Shown: positions 1 to 5,809, numbered from the stretch's first letter. The stretch: DNA of 8,230 nucleotides from DAOTXK01 sp034435395 (GCA_034435395.1 DAOTXK010000208.1:1-8230); one strand, 5' to 3'. Program-made: numbers and translations. Notes: generated by a model not told the origin, from the letters alone.

Positions 1-96
1 CCTTTCCCCCGGCAACGGTCGACGAGACCCGCGCTCCCCATCACCAAACGCGACCGCCGATTGAAGCGGCGATCGCGTGGGAGGAGGCGGCGTGAG

Positions 97-119
97 AAAA
101 GGGCCTGGCGCGGCCAGGC
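97..119 (-). terminator. Intrinsic terminator after the small membrane protein gene
   Basis: Read on the minus strand, GCCTGGC pairs perfectly with GCCAGGC across a three-base loop (CGC), giving a 7-bp GC-rich stem. It is followed after CC by TTTT (plus-strand AAAA at 97-100). It lies 11 bases past the stop codon of the gene ending at 130, where an intrinsic terminator is expected. The U-tract is short and is split from the stem by two C residues, so efficiency is uncertain. Confidence 0.62.
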
Positions 120-129
120 GTCGGCATGT

Positions 130-552
130 TCAGACTTCGTCGTTCTTACGCTTCCGTTTGGGTTTTTCGTCGTATTCATCCCCGTAGGCGGCGACTTCCT
201 GCGCCGCTTCGGACGGTGAGGTCTCGTCGGCGTCATAGGCGTCGCCCCCCCGCCACCGCGGCGGCCTGAGGGCGAAGCCGAACAGCAAACTCAGGCCGAT
301 CAGGATGAGCAGCAACGGGAAATTAAAGCCGAGCAGGAAGAGCAGCCCCAGGCCGATCATCCACAACGCGCCCTGCACGCTGTACCACTGCCGCCCTTCC
401 GCCAGGCCGCGCGCCAGGCTGCTGGCGCCGATCACGAACAGGATGCCGGGGAAAAACGAAATCTTCGTCGCAAAGATCAAGGCCAGGCCGATCAGGAAGA
501 CGCCGCCCGCGATCTGGTCGGCCCGTTCCTTGGATAAAACAGATGCAGTCAT
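130..552 (-). CDS. Small four-helix membrane protein, LiaI/LiaF-TM-like (DUF5668-like)
   Basis: A 140-residue integral membrane protein of unknown function. Residues about 14-30, 33-48, 61-75 and 76-94 are hydrophobic and should form four membrane helices. The two helix pairs look like copies of one unit: GGVFLIGLALIF...FFPGILFVIGASSL and GALWMIGLGLLF...NFPLLLILIGLSLL. This Gly-Leu-Ile pattern with a central Pro resembles the short hairpins of LiaI/LiaF-like (DUF5668) proteins, many of which sit in cell-envelope stress systems; that link is inference. The tail from residue 101 is acidic and ends in a basic cluster, KPKRKRK (130-136), so it is probably cytoplasmic. The ATG has a good ribosome site, GGAGAGG, five bases upstream. 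No partner gene is visible, since the window edge is 130 bases downstream. Confidence 0.8.
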   Translation of the reverse strand: MTASVLSKERADQIAGGVFLIGLALIFATKISFFPGILFVIGASSLARGLAEGRQWYSVQGALWMIGLGLLFLLGFNFPLLLILIGLSLLFGFALRPPRWRGGDAYDADETSPSEAAQEVAAYGDEYDEKPKRKRKNDEV

Positions 553-621
553 GGTTCCCTCTCCAACGACCGCTGTTGCGCGTGCGTGAACGTTACACTT
601 TTTTAATACGTCCCGACCGGG

Positions 622-649
622 GAAAAGTTGCGGCTGCCAGGACTGGCAG
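622..649 (-). terminator. Weak candidate terminator or isolated hairpin
   Basis: CTGCCA at 634-639 pairs with TGGCAG at 644-649 across a GGAC loop. On the minus strand four T residues follow (opposite AAAA at 623-626), but seven bases separate them from the stem. It lies downstream of the decayed gene at 682-841 and of the aldo/keto reductase gene, so it could end their transcripts. The spacing makes this a weak call. Confidence 0.25.
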
Positions 650-681
650 GTAACCGGGCGACCGGGATCAGGCTCCCGCCC

Positions 682-841
682 TCAGCGGATTCGTCGCCCG
701 GTGAGCAACCAGTACAGGCGGTCATAGGAGGCGATGGAGTGCAGCAGGACGAGCGCGGCCAATCCGAGGCCCAGCAGGGGACTACCAGGCGGCCAGTTCC
801 AGCAGGAACCGCAGGGCGAGATTGGCGGGATGTGAACCCAC
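682..841 (-). pseudogene. Decayed YrdB/DUF2568-like small membrane protein gene
   Basis: This strip has no intact gene but reads like two ends of one small membrane protein in different minus-strand frames. From a GTG at 841, eight bases after GGGGAG, one frame reads ANLALRFLLELAAW and stops at TAG (782-784). NLALRFLLELAA is very like the start of YrdB/DUF2568 proteins. A second frame then reads LLGLGLAALVLLHSIASYDR followed by LYWLLTGRRIR and stops at 682-684. It looks like a C-terminal membrane helix with a short basic tail. Together they give about 50 residues against roughly 110-120 in the family, so a middle section seems to be missing and the frame is shifted. The family assignment is from memory of the motif. 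The alternative is chance hydrophobic coding in GC-rich spacer DNA. Confidence 0.4.
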
Positions 842-899
842 GATCCATGCTCCCCACAATCGCCGCAGCCTCAGTCAGGATCGGGATCGTCCGGCGCGC

Positions 900-1889
900 T
901 CACTCATGCCCCACGACCGGGTGCGGCTGGTACGGCTCCTCCAGGAAGGCGATATCTTCCTCGGAGAGCGCGATGTCGAGGGCGGCGGCCAGTTCCTCCA
1001 GGTGGTGCAGCTTACTGGCACCGATGATCGGCGCGGTGATCCCCGGCTGGTGCAGCAACCAGGCCAGCGCGATCTGCGCCGGGGAGTGGCCCAGCCGTTG
1101 GGCCAGTTCCACCACCCTGTCCACCACGGCATAGTCGTTGTCGCGGTAGTAGCGCGAATGGAGCAGCTCGTCCGTTTGGGCGCGCAGCGTCGGGCCGCCC
1201 TTGTCGCCGTCCTCCCGGCGGCGGTTGCCCGCCAGGAAGCCCCGCGCCAGCGGACTCCAGGGGATGAGGCCGACGCCCAGGTCCCGGCACAGCGGGATCA
1301 TCTCGCGCTCTTCCTCGCGGTAGATCAGGTTGTAGTGGTTCTGCATGGAGACGAACGGCGTCCAGCCATTCATGGCGGCGATGTACTGCGCTTTGCAGAA
1401 CTGCCAGGCGAACATGCTGGACGCGCCGATGTAACGCGCTTTGCCCGCCCGCACCACGTCGTGCAGGGCTTCCAGCGTCTCCTCGATGGGCGTCTCATAG
1501 TCCCAGCGGTGAATCTGGTACAGGTCGACGTAGTCCGTGCCCAGCCGCTTCAGCGAGCGGTCGATGCTGTCCAGGATGTGTTTGCGGGACAGGCCCCGAT
1601 CGTTGGGATCGTCGCTCATGGGGAAAAAGACCTTGGTCGCCAGCACCACTTCCTCGCGGCGGGCGTAGTCTTTCAGGGCACGCCCCACGATCGCCTCGCT
1701 CACGCCCCGGGAGTACACGTCGGCGGTATCAAAGAAGTTGATGCCCAGCTCCAGCGCCCGCTTGATGAACGGACGGCTTTCGTCCTCCGGCAGCGCCCAC
1801 TTCTGCCAGTCCTTGGAGCCATACGTCATGGTGCCCAGGCAGATGCGGGAAACTTTTAACCCGGACCGGCCCAACTTCACGTATTCCAC
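900..1889 (-). CDS. Aldo/keto reductase
   Basis: An NAD(P)H-dependent cytosolic aldo/keto reductase of 329 residues, the usual length for this (alpha/beta)8 family. The catalytic tetrad is complete: Asp54 and Tyr59 in FDTADVYSRGVSE, Lys86 in LATKVFF, and His127 in YQIHRWD. Cofactor-side motifs are GASSM (155-159), SMQNHYN (181-187), IPWSPLARGFLAG (209-221) and GASKLHHLEE (290-299). The start is the GTG at 1889, because GGGAGG sits four to five bases before it and the family's usual opening (EYVKLGRSGLKVSRICLGT) follows at once. A TTG at 1925 is in frame but lacks this support. The gene lies 151 bases downstream of the glycoside hydrolase on the same strand and could be co-transcribed with it. 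The substrate cannot be read from sequence; a sugar aldehyde fits the context only by inference. Confidence 0.93.
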   Translation of the reverse strand: MEYVKLGRSGLKVSRICLGTMTYGSKDWQKWALPEDESRPFIKRALELGINFFDTADVYSRGVSEAIVGRALKDYARREEVVLATKVFFPMSDDPNDRGLSRKHILDSIDRSLKRLGTDYVDLYQIHRWDYETPIEETLEALHDVVRAGKARYIGASSMFAWQFCKAQYIAAMNGWTPFVSMQNHYNLIYREEEREMIPLCRDLGVGLIPWSPLARGFLAGNRRREDGDKGGPTLRAQTDELLHSRYYRDNDYAVVDRVVELAQRLGHSPAQIALAWLLHQPGITAPIIGASKLHHLEELAAALDIALSEEDIAFLEEPYQPHPVVGHE

Positions 1890-1933
1890 CGTTTCCTCCC
1901 TTCGTAGATGACCAGCCGCCAACAACCCTGAGG

Positions 1934-1973
1934 GTCTGCCGGGTCCATATCGATGGAAGGCTCATCGGCAGAC
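1934..1973. promoter_or_regulatory. Nested inverted repeats, possible operator, upstream of the aldo/keto reductase gene
   Basis: GTCTGCC (1934-1940) and GGCAGAC (1967-1973) are perfect 7-bp inverted repeats. Between them lies a second one, TCCAT (1944-1948) and ATGGA (1953-1957) around ATCG. No T-run follows on either strand, so this is not a standard terminator. It sits 45-84 bases ahead of the reductase start, in the gap after the hydrolase gene. A regulator site or an RNA processing hairpin is possible. No convincing -35/-10 pair was found beside it. Confidence 0.3.
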
Positions 1974-2040
1974 GATCAGTCTATCACAAGCCAGACAGGG
2001 CATATCGTCCCGGCGGGAGCCGACCTCTCCGGAACAAGAC

Positions 2041-3372
2041 TCATGTCCCCGGCGCGGCGAAACCGCTGCGCTTGTCGTCCAGCACCAGCACCCAGTCTGG
2101 CCCAGCGGCGGGCGTGGTGAAAGTCCGGGGGCCAGTGGTTGGGTACTCGCCAATGGGCGACGACTGACCCGTGCGCGGGTCGTACCACCATGCCGTCACC
2201 ACCTCGCCGGACAGCCTGTCCAGATTGATGGTGACGGCCTGCCCGGCGGTGGGGATGTAAACCATGGCGTAGCTGCCCCCGGCATCACGCGTGGCCCGCA
2301 CGTGGAAGGCACCCTCGCCCGCGTCGGAAGCCAGCAGGCCCTGGTCGGGGATGCGCGTCAGGAAGGGCCGGGACTCCATCAGCCGCCGCAGATGGGAAAT
2401 CTGCCCCGCGCCGGGACGGTCCAGCGCCGTGATCCAGTCGCAGCGGGGGTACGTCTTCGGCTCGCGGCCCTGGCGGTACATCTGCCAGATGCTATGGTGG
2501 CCGTAAGTGTGGCCGAAGGCCCCGGCGAATACGGCGCGGTAACCCGACTTGCGCACGTCGTAGTCATCGAAGTAGCCATATTCCGGCTGCCACTGGCGGG
2601 TATACGGGTCCACCGGGTGGTCTTCGTAGCTGGATTCGCCATCCAGGACCGGCTTGGCCGGCGTGCGGTGATAGTCGTGCGTGATCAGTTCCCAGTTGCC
2701 GTTGTCGCGCCGCCCGTGGCCGGACTGCCACATGTTGAAGCTCAGCCAATCGTCCTCGTGGAACCACATGGCCGAGGACTGGCCGCCCTGCGGGTGGTAG
2801 GTCATCAGGGTCTCCTGGCCGCAGCCGGCTATGATCCCGGCAGCCATTGCCCGCGTGATCGGTCGGAAGTCGGCCTCTCCGGTGATGGCCTCCCGGTCTC
2901 CCCCCAGAATCCAGATGATGTGGGTTTGGTCGCGGTAACGGCGGCCCAGGAATTCGCCGTAGACGCGGGCATTCGCCGCGTTAAAGATGGCCGGGCCGAT
3001 GCCCCATTTGCGGTTGTTCACTTTGTCGCCCCAGGTTGGCAGCAGGCCGAGGTAAATGCCTTTTTCCGCCGCCAAGTTGACGATATCATCCACGTACCGG
3101 AAGTACGGCTCGTAGGGCTTGGTCGGATCGTCGTCGATCAGGGGCAGGTCACCGTAACTGTTCGGCGTGTGCAGGCCATCCAGTTCCGCCAGGATAACCG
3201 CCTGCACCACGGTGAACCCTTTCCGCCGCCGATTGTCCAGGTACATCTCGACTTCGTCCCGGTCGCAGCGGTGGAACAGCTCCCAGGCGGTATCGCCCAG
3301 CCAGAAGAAGGGCGTGCCATCCGCCTGGACCAAAAATCGCTGGTTATCGCTGACTTTGAGCCGGCTGAGCAT
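2041..3372 (-). CDS. Apiosidase-like glycoside hydrolase (GH140/DUF4038 type)
   Basis: A 443-residue protein of the apiosidase-like (DUF4038) TIM-barrel family, which includes GH140 enzymes that cleave apiose links in plant rhamnogalacturonan II. The N-terminus has the family signature FLVQADGTPFFWLGDTAWEL (13-32), then VVQAVILAELDG (55-66), NSYGD (71-75), LLPTWGDKVN (110-119) and HIIWILGGDRE (151-161). Likely catalytic acids are Asp159 (GGDRE) and Glu246 (PVLDGESSYE), by analogy with GH140. Residues from about 345 to 435 form a beta-rich C-terminal domain of the type often found after this barrel (putative collagen-binding domain). There is no signal peptide, so it appears cytoplasmic and would act on imported oligosaccharides. 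The ATG at 3372 has GGGGGAG five bases or less upstream and the extended -10 at 3411-3419. Exact substrate is inferred. Confidence 0.88.
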   Translation of the reverse strand: MLSRLKVSDNQRFLVQADGTPFFWLGDTAWELFHRCDRDEVEMYLDNRRRKGFTVVQAVILAELDGLHTPNSYGDLPLIDDDPTKPYEPYFRYVDDIVNLAAEKGIYLGLLPTWGDKVNNRKWGIGPAIFNAANARVYGEFLGRRYRDQTHIIWILGGDREAITGEADFRPITRAMAAGIIAGCGQETLMTYHPQGGQSSAMWFHEDDWLSFNMWQSGHGRRDNGNWELITHDYHRTPAKPVLDGESSYEDHPVDPYTRQWQPEYGYFDDYDVRKSGYRAVFAGAFGHTYGHHSIWQMYRQGREPKTYPRCDWITALDRPGAGQISHLRRLMESRPFLTRIPDQGLLASDAGEGAFHVRATRDAGGSYAMVYIPTAGQAVTINLDRLSGEVVTAWWYDPRTGQSSPIGEYPTTGPRTFTTPAAGPDWVLVLDDKRSGFAAPGT

Positions 3373-3410
3373 CTTCTCCCCCTGGCCGCGAATCCGTCAC
3401 CCAGGGTGAT

Positions 3411-3419
3411 ATTATAACA
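3411..3419 (-). promoter_or_regulatory. Extended -10 promoter of the glycoside hydrolase gene
   Basis: On the minus strand this reads TGTTATAAT, a perfect extended -10 element (TGn plus TATAAT). Transcription would start near 3404 and give a leader of about 30 bases with a good ribosome site. No recognisable -35 lies 17 bases upstream, which is common for extended -10 promoters. A GC-rich zone around 3420-3480 separates it from the divergent promoter. Confidence 0.55.
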
Positions 3420-3462
3420 GACGGGGGGTCTTTCGCGGCTACATGGCGGGCGCGCCGGGAGG

Positions 3463-3491
3463 TTGCGGCGGCAGGCCGCGTGTGTCATAAC
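3463..3491 (+). promoter_or_regulatory. Candidate promoter of the isomerase-rhaM operon
   Basis: TTGCGG (3463-3468) is 17 bases from CATAAC (3486-3491), which is preceded by TGT (extended -10 style). Each hexamer matches the sigma70 consensus only in part. A small inverted repeat, GCGGC (3465-3469) and GCCGC (3475-3479), lies over the -35 and spacer and might be an operator. The predicted leader is about 35 bases. Confidence 0.35.
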
Positions 3492-3533
3492 CATGTCGGT
3501 CGCTTCGCCCCCTCTACCTAAGGAGAGAGATGG

Positions 3534-4286
3534 ATGGCCAAGATCGGCTTGCAGCTGTACACGATCCGAGAAGAGGCCCAGAAAGACTTTTTCGGCACCC
3601 TCCGGCGCGTGGCCGAGATGGGCTACGACGGTGTGGAGTTCGCCGGCTACTACGACACCCCTGCCCGCGAACTCAGGATCGCCCTGGACGACCTGGGGCT
3701 GGAGGCCGCCGGCACACATATCAGCGTAGATCGGCTGGAGAAGTCGCTCCCCGCCGAGATCGCCTACGCCAGGGCCATCAACTGCCCGGCCATCGTCTGC
3801 CCTGGCTTCTGGGGCGTGGACTACAGCGACATCAACACCTTCATCCGTATGGGCCAGCTGTTCAACCGGGTCGGCGCGTCCTGCCGGGCGGAGGGCCTCC
3901 GCTTCCTCTACCACGTGCACGGGCATGAGTTCGTCACCTTCGACGGCCAGTACGGCCTGGACGTGATGCTGGCGCACATCGACCCGGCCCACATGACGCT
4001 GGAGCCGGATACATACTGGATAGAAAAGGCCGGGGTGGATACCCTGGCATTTTTTCAAACCTACGGCGAGCGCTGCGCCTACATCCACTGCAAGGATATG
4101 AAGGACCGCCAGAGCTGGCGCGATACCGAGGTCGGGGCCGGGGCGCTGGACTTCCCGGCCATCCTGCGCCAGGGCCAGCGACTCGGCATCACGTGGTACA
4201 TCGTCGAGCAGGAGGCGTTTGACCGGCCCATGATGGAGAGCGTGGCTATCAGCCTGAAGAACCTGCGGGCGCTGGGGGCGGCGTAG
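3534..4286 (+). CDS. Sugar phosphate isomerase/epimerase (xylose isomerase-like TIM barrel)
   Basis: A 250-residue cytosolic protein of the AP-endonuclease-2/xylose-isomerase-like TIM-barrel family, whose members interconvert sugars or sugar derivatives with a bound divalent metal. The opening KIGLQLYTIREEAQKDFFGTL with GYDGVEFAGYY (30-40) is typical. Probable metal or catalytic positions are the YHVHGHEF segment (126-133), Asp159 in LEPDTYW, His185 and Asp188 in YIHCKDM, and Glu225/Glu227 in YIVEQE. The EVGAGALDF motif (199-207) is also characteristic. Start choice: AAGGAG at 3520-3525 is eight bases before the ATG at 3534; an overlapping ATG at 3530 is in another frame. It is followed after 52 bases by rhaM on the same strand, so a role in rhamnose or other plant-sugar metabolism is likely. 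The exact substrate cannot be told from sequence. Confidence 0.9.
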   Translation: MAKIGLQLYTIREEAQKDFFGTLRRVAEMGYDGVEFAGYYDTPARELRIALDDLGLEAAGTHISVDRLEKSLPAEIAYARAINCPAIVCPGFWGVDYSDINTFIRMGQLFNRVGASCRAEGLRFLYHVHGHEFVTFDGQYGLDVMLAHIDPAHMTLEPDTYWIEKAGVDTLAFFQTYGERCAYIHCKDMKDRQSWRDTEVGAGALDFPAILRQGQRLGITWYIVEQEAFDRPMMESVAISLKNLRALGAA

Positions 4287-4338
4287 GACAGGGAACACCT
4301 GATCGCGCCGCCCCGGTGGGATGAGGGAGAGGAAGCCC

Positions 4339-4653
4339 ATGATTCGGATCGCGTTTGTGATGGGGGTCAATCCTGACCGGCACGCCGAATACGAGCGGCG
4401 GCACAACCCGATCTGGGATGAACTGGCGGCTGTGCTCAAGGCGCACGGCGTCCACAACTACTCGATCTTCCTGCACGAGGAGACCGACCAGTTGTTCGCC
4501 TATGCCGAGATCGAGAGCGAGGAGCGGTGGAACGCCATCGCCCAGACCGAGGTCTGTCAGCGCTGGTGGGCGTACATGAAGGACATCATGCCCACCAACC
4601 CGGACAACAGCCCGGTATCCAAGCCGCTGAAGCCGGTCTTTTACCTGCCGTAG
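4339..4653 (+). CDS. rhaM: L-rhamnose mutarotase
   Basis: RhaM interconverts the alpha and beta anomers of L-rhamnose so that the sugar can enter catabolism; it is a small cytosolic ferredoxin-like-fold dimer. From the ATG at 4339 the protein is 104 residues, the same length as the E. coli enzyme. Key residues align by number: Tyr18 and His22 in EYERRHNPIW, Tyr41 in VHNYSIF, and Trp76-Trp77 in VCQRWWAYM. IESEERWNAIA, MPTNPDNSPVS and the terminal VFYLP are also family hallmarks. An in-frame ATG at 4321 would add six residues, but the bases there (GAGGGAGAGG) look like the ribosome site for 4339, so the later start is preferred. It is the second gene of the operon that begins at 3534. No rhamnose kinase, isomerase or aldolase of the classical pathway is in the window. 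Confidence 0.95.
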   Translation: MIRIAFVMGVNPDRHAEYERRHNPIWDELAAVLKAHGVHNYSIFLHEETDQLFAYAEIESEERWNAIAQTEVCQRWWAYMKDIMPTNPDNSPVSKPLKPVFYLP

Positions 4654-4731
4654 CCGTCGGCGTTCCCGAATACCGGTCAGTTGCCCGGCGGCGGGATGGC
4701 CGCGCCTATCTCAATAACGGCGTCACCTCCC

Positions 4732-4745
4732 GGCGGCCGGCCGCC
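4732..4745. repeat. Perfect 14-bp GC palindrome between rhaM and the fluoride operon
   Basis: GGCGGCCGGCCGCC is a perfect palindrome 17 bases ahead of the -35 box of the fluoride operon. No T-run follows on either strand, so it is not a normal intrinsic terminator. It may be a regulator site, a weak transcription pause for rhaM, or chance in GC-rich DNA. The rest of 4654-4761 shows no gene. Confidence 0.4.
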
Positions 4746-4761
4746 CTGGCCAGTCTGACCC

Positions 4762-4791
4762 TTGCCAGACCATCCCCCCGGCGGGTATAAT
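4762..4791 (+). promoter_or_regulatory. Sigma70-type promoter of the fluoride riboswitch-fluC operon
   Basis: TTGCCA (4762-4767, five of six consensus bases) lies 18 bases from a perfect TATAAT (4786-4791). Transcription should start near 4798, about 24 bases before the fluoride aptamer, so the whole riboswitch is in the leader. It is the best -35/-10 pair in the window and suggests strong constitutive initiation with control left to the riboswitch. Confidence 0.78.
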
Positions 4792-4821
4792 CACTGACAG
4801 TCGCGCTCATCTTTTGTCATT

Positions 4822-4898
4822 GGCGATGGAGTCCGCCAAAAGCGCCTAAGCTGACCAGGCTGATGACTCCTACCGCGTGAATCCACGTGGTGGGAGTC
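4822..4898 (+). promoter_or_regulatory. Fluoride riboswitch (crcB motif) with switching hairpin
   Basis: The aptamer runs from 4822 to about 4874. GGCG (4822-4825) pairs with CGCC (4834-4837). GCCT (4844-4847) pairs with AGGC (4857-4860). GGAGTC (4828-4833) pairs with GACTCC (4865-4870) as the pseudoknot. The conserved signatures GGCGATGG and GCTGATGACTCCTAC match the crcB motif, and the arrangement follows the Thermotoga petrophila aptamer. The 3' part of the aptamer is also the 5' arm of an uninterrupted 15-bp stem (4865-4879 with 4884-4898, loop AATC, two G-T wobbles), so aptamer and stem cannot coexist. The downstream terminator and fluC agree with a fluoride-induced ON switch. Recognition is by motif reading, not a covariance search. 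Confidence 0.93.
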
Positions 4899-4912
4899 GG
4901 TTGTGAGAGTAT

Positions 4913-4936
4913 AGCCCACCTCGCGGTGGGCTTTTT
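4913..4936 (+). terminator. Riboswitch-controlled intrinsic terminator
   Basis: AGCCCACC (4913-4920) pairs with GGTGGGCT (4925-4932) around TCGC; the end of the 3' arm runs into TTTTT (4932-4936). It lies in the fluC leader, 77 bases before the start codon. Its CCCACC (4915-4920) can instead pair with GGTGGG (4889-4894) upstream, which provides an antiterminator when the riboswitch stem is open. Confidence 0.85.
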
Positions 4937-5013
4937 GTATGGGCCTGGATGGTACGTAGCCGGTTGGTCGAGGTGGCAGGGGGGGTGTACGGCATCATAT
5001 AAGGAAGGTGTCA

Positions 5014-5388
5014 GTGCAGAAATTGTTCTGGATCGGCGTGGGGGGCGCGGTGGGGACGGTGGCCCGTTATCTGGTGTCAGGGTTGATACAGCGGCTTAAC
5101 GGCAGTGATTTTCCCTGGGGCACGGTCGGGGTCAACGTTATTGGCTGCTTTCTGTTCGGCATCATCTGGACTCTGGCCGAGGCCCGGCTGGTCATCAGCG
5201 GGGAAACCCGCCTGGTGGTGCTCACCGGTTTCATAGGGGCGTTCACCACTTTCTCGACATTGGTGTTCGAAACAGAGGAAATGCTCCGCGACAGCCAGTG
5301 GGAGCTGGCGATCATGAATGCCGGCGGCCAGACCGCTGCCGGTCTGGTATCCTTATTCCTGGGGCTGGCCGTGGGGCGCTGGTTATGA
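5014..5388 (+). CDS. fluC: Fluoride ion channel FluC/CrcB
   Basis: FluC (CrcB) is a dual-topology dimeric inner-membrane channel that lets fluoride leave the cytoplasm. The 124-residue protein has four hydrophobic helices and the family motifs GGAVGTVARY (10-19), WGTVGVNVIGCFLFG (35-49) and TGFIGAFTTFST (71-82). Asn41 is the conserved pore asparagine, Phe80 the first Phe-box residue, and the GAFTTFST turn forms the central sodium site in known structures. The second Phe-box position appears to be Leu83 rather than Phe. The GTG at 5014 is chosen because AAGGAAGG (5001-5008) ends five bases before it; a GTG at 5008 overlaps that site. Expression is controlled by the fluoride riboswitch at 4822-4936. 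The DUF190 gene follows 19 bases after the stop. Confidence 0.95.
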   Translation: MQKLFWIGVGGAVGTVARYLVSGLIQRLNGSDFPWGTVGVNVIGCFLFGIIWTLAEARLVISGETRLVVLTGFIGAFTTFSTLVFETEEMLRDSQWELAIMNAGGQTAAGLVSLFLGLAVGRWL

Positions 5389-5407
5389 ACCGGCAAGGAG
5401 GGCGCGG

Positions 5408-5755
5408 GTGAAGCTATTTGCGGAGGCGCTACTGCTTCGTATTTTTATTGGCGAGAGCGATAAACATCAGGGCCGGCCGCTCTACGAGGTGATCGTCGAG
5501 AAGGCCCGGGAGCGAGGATTGGCCGGGGCTACCGTCCTGCGGGGGACGCTGGGCTTTGGGGCCAACAGCCGGATCCACACGGCCAAGATTCTGAGGCTTT
5601 CCGAAGACCTGCCGATGGTGGTTGAGATCGTGGATGAGCCGGGCCGGATCACGGAATTCCTGGCCGAACTCAACGGGCTTATCAAAGAGGGGCTAGTGAC
5701 CACTGAGAAGGTCACTGTCATCATCTACCGGCACAACCACGAGTCCGCCCCGTGA
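5408..5755 (+). CDS. DUF190 family protein, PII-like
   Basis: A 115-residue soluble protein of the DUF190 (COG1993) family, which has a GlnB/PII-like ferredoxin fold. Family features seen are LRIFIGESDKHQGRPLYEVI (11-30), a helix with KARERGLAGATVLRG, the GTLGFGANSRIHTAKIL loop, LPMVVEIVD, and a final beta strand, KVTVIIYRH. The GTG at 5408 is chosen over longer readings because AAGGAGG (5395-5401) precedes it by six bases and the family N-terminus follows. DUF190 genes often adjoin crcB/fluC, as here with a 19-base gap. By analogy with PII proteins, it might sense a ligand and control the channel, but no such activity is shown by the sequence. It should be co-expressed with fluC under fluoride. 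Confidence 0.9.
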   Translation: MKLFAEALLLRIFIGESDKHQGRPLYEVIVEKARERGLAGATVLRGTLGFGANSRIHTAKILRLSEDLPMVVEIVDEPGRITEFLAELNGLIKEGLVTTEKVTVIIYRHNHESAP

Positions 5756-5809
5756 GCCACCCACTGCCCGCTGACCTGGGGGCACGATAACCCGACAAGG
5801 ATGGTGACG

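Noticed and set aside
1..96. Search for a partial gene at the left edge.
   Set aside because: No frame on either strand gave a recognisable protein; only a small 5-bp inverted repeat near 57-75 was seen, without a T-run.
822..1859. A long plus-strand open frame of 345 codons.
   Set aside because: It is antisense to the aldo/keto reductase, is rich in Arg, Val and Gln without domain motifs, and is explained by GC-rich third-position bias.
2302..3417. A long plus-strand open frame of 371 codons antisense to the glycoside hydrolase.
   Set aside because: It overlaps a gene with clear family motifs on the other strand and shows no recognisable domain of its own.
3138..4457. A minus-strand open frame of 439 codons across the isomerase and rhaM genes.
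   Set aside because: It covers three genes with well-supported products, including a residue-for-residue rhaM, and its own translation has no family features.
4865..4898. The 15-bp hairpin taken as a stand-alone intrinsic terminator.
   Set aside because: It is followed by GGTTGTGAG with no T-run; the terminator function belongs to the hairpin at 4913-4936, and this stem fits better as the switching element.
4887..5099. A short plus-strand open frame of 70 codons within the fluC leader.
   Set aside because: It overlaps the riboswitch, the terminator and the fluC start, and its translation is low-complexity with no ribosome site.
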